This document shows positions 6,701-7,176 of a stretch of DNA of 7,176 nucleotides, one piece after another (position 1 is the first letter of the stretch; each line of letters starts with the position of its first letter). Source of the stretch: Actinomycetota bacterium. Its GTDB lineage: Bacteria; Acidobacteriota; Blastocatellia; Chloracidobacteriales; Chloracidobacteriaceae. The DNA is taken from contig JAAFHI010000157.1 of the NCBI GenBank assembly GCA_013298335.1, positions 1 to 7,176 of the forward strand, read 5' to 3'. A program made the position numbers and the translations under genes. The notes under the pieces are model-generated. The model was not told the origin of the DNA. It was given only the letters and a program-made list of their open reading frames with translations, and did not search any database.

Positions 6701-7176
6701 CCCCCGGCGGCAATTACTCCCAACTCCGCACGACCAACTTCACCGCCGCCGGTACGCTCAACGCGGCCTACATCAACGGCTTTACCGCCTCGCCGGGCGA
6801 CGTCTTCGACGTCGTCACCTTTAGCGGCTCCCGGACGGGCACTTTCGCGGCGGTCAACCTGCCGCCTCCCGGTTCCGGACAGGCGTTCGTGAGCGGATTC
6901 AAACCGAACAGTTTCGTTCTCGCGCTGGTCGGAACGCCGTCCATTTCGTCATTCACCCCGACGTTCGGCACGTTCGGCACGCCCGTCACCATCAGCGGAA
7001 CCAACTTCACCGGCGCGACCTCGGTCACGTTCAACGGCGTCGCGGCGCCAGGGTTCACGGTGGTGAACGACACGACCATCACCGTCAACGTACCGACCGG
7101 AGCTACAACCGGAACGATTTCGGTCACCAACCCGGCGGGAACCGGCACGAGTTCGGCAACCTTCAACATTTCGGTC
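1..7176 (+). CDS. Internal fragment of a giant multidomain beta-strand-repeat / IPT-TIG / beta-propeller protein
   Basis: Frame 1 is open across all 2392 codons with no stop, which cannot be chance at this length. There is no in-frame ATG before codon 1186, and only five in total, so no internal start is plausible; the gene begins upstream and ends downstream. Domains in order: beta-strand repeats (1-260), three IPT/TIG domains (261-500), an Asp-box beta-propeller region (501-1139), IPT/TIG 4 (1141-1220), a beta-strand-repeat module (1221-1726), IPT/TIG 5 (1727-1806), a second such module (1807-2312) and IPT/TIG 6 (2313-2392). The composition is Gly/Thr/Asn/Ser/Val-rich with four Cys and two His, typical of secreted bacterial repeat proteins. 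No transmembrane segment, signal peptide or C-terminal sorting signal is visible, as expected for an internal slice. The function is not known; an extracellular structural, adhesive or ligand-binding role is inferred from the folds. Coding status is very secure, biological role is not. Confidence 0.95.
247..465 (+). repeat. Asparagine-rich strand block, copy in module A
   Basis: Residues 83-155 run from FTNQGNLTW through INSVTGVFTI and GAFINRGNFQKF to LQNQGTF. The order of elements (F-x-N-x-G-x-L, then N-x-x-x-G-x-F-x-I, then F-x-N-x-G-x-x-x-K, then N-x-G-T-[LF]) matches the blocks in modules B and C. It is diverged, so homology is by pattern rather than close identity. Confidence 0.5.
781..1020 (+). 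other. IPT/TIG immunoglobulin-like domain 1
   Basis: Residues 261-340. The IPT/TIG signature is clear: an opening P-x-I-x-x-F-x-P-x-S-G, then a G-S-S-V-T-I-S-G-S-N-F turn, V-Y-F-N-G, a central I-T-V-T-V-P strand, and a closing V-V-T-A-T-G with N-F-T-V. IPT/TIG domains are about 80-residue immunoglobulin-like folds used in bacterial surface proteins as spacers or binding units. This is the first of three back-to-back copies directly after module A. It differs clearly from domains 4-6, with A-F-N-Y-T-V-N-S-P-N-Q in the middle instead of the APGFTVxND motif of the later group. Confidence 0.9.
1021..1254 (+). other. IPT/TIG immunoglobulin-like domain 2
   Basis: Residues 341-418. It opens PLVSSFSPGSG, followed by G-S-G-F-S-G-T-T-N-V-R-F-N-G, a P-N-R-I-T-A-V-V-P strand, A-T-T-G-P-I and a closing N-F-V-V. 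It follows domain 1 with no linker. It shares the F-x-V-x-S-P-N-[QR]-I-T element with domain 1, so these two are closer to each other than to domains 4-6. The role is presumably spacing or ligand contact; no specific partner can be named. Confidence 0.88.
1273..1500 (+). other. IPT/TIG immunoglobulin-like domain 3
   Basis: Residues 425-500, after a short proline-containing linker (PPSGAA). Signature: PTITSVSPGCGTVGTG, then I-A-G-S-N-F, V-L-F-N-S, I-D-V-V-Y-P and a closing G-P-I-T-I-S-V. It carries one of only four cysteines in the window (C434) at the position usually held by Ser or Thr. It is the last immunoglobulin-like domain before the beta-propeller. The next cysteine, C1137, lies just after the propeller, so a bracketing pair is possible but unproven. 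Confidence 0.85.
1501..3417 (+). other. Asp-box (BNR-type) beta-propeller region, 13-14 repeat units
   Basis: Residues 501-1139. Clear Asp-box motifs (S/T-x-D/N-x-G-x-x-W/F) start at residues 636 (SDDRGVSW), 733 (TIDGGANW), 818 (SDDFGLSW), 905 (SNDGGGSW), 943 (SLDGGLSF), 987 (SGDGGATW), 1035 (TNNGGANW) and 1089 (SNNGGTTW). Near matches start at 588 (SDNNAASW) and 775 (SADGAASW). More degenerate units sit at 542, 682 and 861. Most follow a strand such as GVFRS or GVYRS; a fourteenth strand, LLYAGTTSGG, at 1119-1128 has no Asp-box. Spacing is 38-54 residues, the size of one propeller blade. Related repeats occur in sialidases, sortilin/Vps10, Ycf48-like and xyloglucanase propellers. Fourteen units would fit two seven-bladed propellers, but a single ten-bladed propeller plus extras cannot be excluded. 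Sialidase or glycosidase catalytic residues were not identified, so a binding role is more cautious than an enzymatic one. Confidence 0.85.
3421..3660 (+). other. IPT/TIG immunoglobulin-like domain 4
   Basis: Residues 1141-1220. It opens PVVSSFTPTSGG, then I-S-G-A-G-F-T-G-A-T, F-N-G, NAPGFTVVND, ITVNVPSGATTGPISV and a closing G-T-F-T-V. It begins right after the propeller and starts the 586-codon tandem array: domains 5 and 6 begin exactly 586 and 1172 codons later. By eye it is about 70% identical to domain 6 (57 of 80 residues), far closer than to domains 1-3, indicating recent duplication or homogenisation. Confidence 0.92.
4087..4326 (+). repeat. Asparagine-rich strand block, module B copy 1
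   Basis: Residues 1363-1442, 80 residues, from KTVNGTFNNAGTV through FNNQSGGLFDIQANGN and ATFNNLAGATLLKSAGTG to VVNSGTL. It aligns with copy 2 beginning 173 codons later. Both are 80 residues long, with small compensating shifts inside: the internal FNNQ starts at offset 26 here and 29 in copy 2. It is followed by TCQAG, whose equivalent in module C is ECQSG. Confidence 0.8.
4606..4845 (+). repeat. Asparagine-rich strand block, module B copy 2
   Basis: Residues 1536-1615, from KTIRGTLNNAGSILY through FNNQAGGVFDIQGDGN and GTFNNAGTVQKSGGTG to FVNSGTL. It is the second half of an internal duplication within module B, with shared FNNQ-x-GG-x-FDIQ and N-S-G-T-L anchors. The closing sub-module of the module follows directly. 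Confidence 0.8.
5179..5418 (+). other. IPT/TIG immunoglobulin-like domain 5
   Basis: Residues 1727-1806. It opens PTVTSFTPTSGTIG, then V-T-L-T-G-T-N-F-T-G-A-T, V-R-F-N-G, NAPGFTVLND, TITVTVP, T-T-T-G-P-I-S-V and a closing N-F-T-V. It belongs to the homogeneous group with domains 4 and 6, sharing APGFTVxND and TTG-x-ISVT. It joins the end of module B to the cap of module C with no linker. Confidence 0.92.
5788..6036 (+). repeat. Asparagine-rich strand block, module C copy 1
   Basis: Residues 1930-2012, from KNTPSNVSFNNTVNNSGVF through TFNNLNGAIFEVRGDGG and AGATFRKTLGTSNF to INNDGTL. It corresponds to module B copy 1: the order FNN-x-x-GG/GA-x-F-[DE]-[IV], A-G-A-T-x-x-K and N-x-G-T-L-x-C-Q is kept. 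Confidence 0.7.
6382..6615 (+). repeat. Asparagine-rich strand block, module C copy 2
   Basis: Residues 2128-2205, from GHAFNRTLNNAGIINW through AGGFFRVQHSDRF and GAFNNTGTFEQPAG to FTNSGVI. It corresponds to module B copy 2, keeping T-L-N-N-A-G-[SI]-I, G-G-x-F, F-N-N-[AT]-G-T and V-P-F-[VT]-N-S-G, and is likewise followed by the terminal sub-module. Confidence 0.7.
6937..7176 (+). other. IPT/TIG immunoglobulin-like domain 6 (start of a third tandem unit)
   Basis: Residues 2313-2392, ending with the window. It opens PSISSFTPTFGTFG, then V-T-I-S-G-T-N-F-T-G-A-T, V-T-F-N-G, AAPGFTVVND, TITVNVPTGATTG, TISV and a closing A-T-F-N-I. It is the third in-phase copy after domains 4 and 5. Since those are each followed at once by the NW cap of a strand-repeat module, the gene very likely continues with another such module beyond the window edge. 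Confidence 0.92.

Larger units (their letters stand above)
5179..6936 (+). repeat. Tandem module unit 2 (IPT/TIG 5 plus module C), 586 codons
   Basis: This is the second 1758-base unit, identical in length to the preceding one, and is followed by the first domain of a third unit at 6937. Cap, IPT/TIG and terminal motifs are in register with unit 1. The interior is clearly diverged: its two asparagine-rich blocks are about 193 residues apart rather than 173. Confidence 0.85.
5419..6936 (+). other. Beta-strand-repeat (probable beta-helix) module C
   Basis: Residues 1807-2312. The cap is YNWINPAGGNF, then PTNWSSG and VPGPSDVAVI. Short strands follow (SLGGLTLGG, TQTLTLSGNLALGG, GTIAGAGTITVAG), then two asparagine-rich blocks at about 1930-2012 and 2128-2205. 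The closing sub-module (about 2218-2311) reads NYSQLRTTNF, INGFTASPGDVFDVVTF and GTFAAVNLP. It carries C2014 in ECQSG, equivalent to C1444 of module B, and the only two histidines of the window (H2129, H2168). The fold is inferred from the strand pattern; the function is unknown. Long minus-strand open frames across this region are shadows. Confidence 0.75.

Noticed and set aside
5554..6723. Long minus-strand open frame of 389 codons, rich in Arg, Glu, Asp and Gly
   Set aside because: It lies opposite a region of the continuous plus-strand frame with clear repeat and domain structure. Its sequence shows no recognisable domain, and GC-rich DNA with few A/T-rich codons suppresses stops in the antisense frame.
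3390..7169. Several minus-strand Val/Pro-rich frames (3390-3758, 5124-5414, 6768-7169) that resemble each other strongly
   Set aside because: Their mutual similarity arises because they are antisense to the repeated IPT/TIG domains 4, 5 and 6. They could look like a conserved protein family in a search but are mirror images of the real repeats.
3421..7176. The repeats as a CRISPR array, insertion sequence or other mobile element
   Set aside because: The repeats are long, coding, in frame and diverged in the interior, with no short identical repeat-spacer pattern, terminal inverted repeats or transposase.
1..7176. Promoters, ribosome binding sites, terminators, tRNA or other RNA genes
   Set aside because: The whole window is inside one coding sequence and no start, stop or non-coding gap exists in which such elements could be supported.

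Overview
The whole 7176-base window is one uninterrupted plus-strand reading frame: frame 1, 2392 codons, with no stop codon from the first base to the last. It is an internal slice of a single giant gene, and both the true start and the true stop lie outside the window. There is no intergenic DNA, so no promoter, ribosome binding site, terminator, RNA gene or second gene can be called.

The encoded protein is rich in Gly, Thr, Asn, Ser and Val and almost free of Met (5), Cys (4), His (2) and Lys (about 14, counted by eye). It is built from all-beta modules of kinds usually found in secreted or surface proteins. Layout in window residues: (A) 1-260, the end of a beta-strand-repeat (probable beta-helix) module; 261-500, three divergent IPT/TIG immunoglobulin-like domains; 501-1139, a beta-propeller region with 13 Asp-box (BNR-type) motifs, good or degenerate, spaced 38-54 residues apart; 1141-1220, IPT/TIG 4; (B) 1221-1726, a second beta-strand-repeat module; 1727-1806, IPT/TIG 5; (C) 1807-2312, a third such module; 2313-2392, IPT/TIG 6, which ends with the window.

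The most striking structure is a large tandem repeat. IPT/TIG 4, 5 and 6 begin at residues 1141, 1727 and 2313, exactly 586 codons (1758 bases) apart each time. Modules B and C open with the same NW-containing cap and close with the same terminal motif, while their interiors have diverged with compensating insertions and deletions. Each contains two copies of a shorter asparagine-rich block. Module A shows only one recognisable copy and is shorter by about one block spacing.

The GC-rich base composition, GC-rich third codon positions and this domain mixture suggest an environmental bacterium with large secreted repeat proteins, such as Acidobacteriota, Planctomycetota, Verrucomicrobiota or a related uncultured lineage. 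The taxon cannot be fixed from this window. The likely role is a giant extracellular or cell-surface protein (adhesion, matrix or polymer binding). This is inferred from domain types only: no catalytic site, signal peptide or surface-anchor signal is visible.
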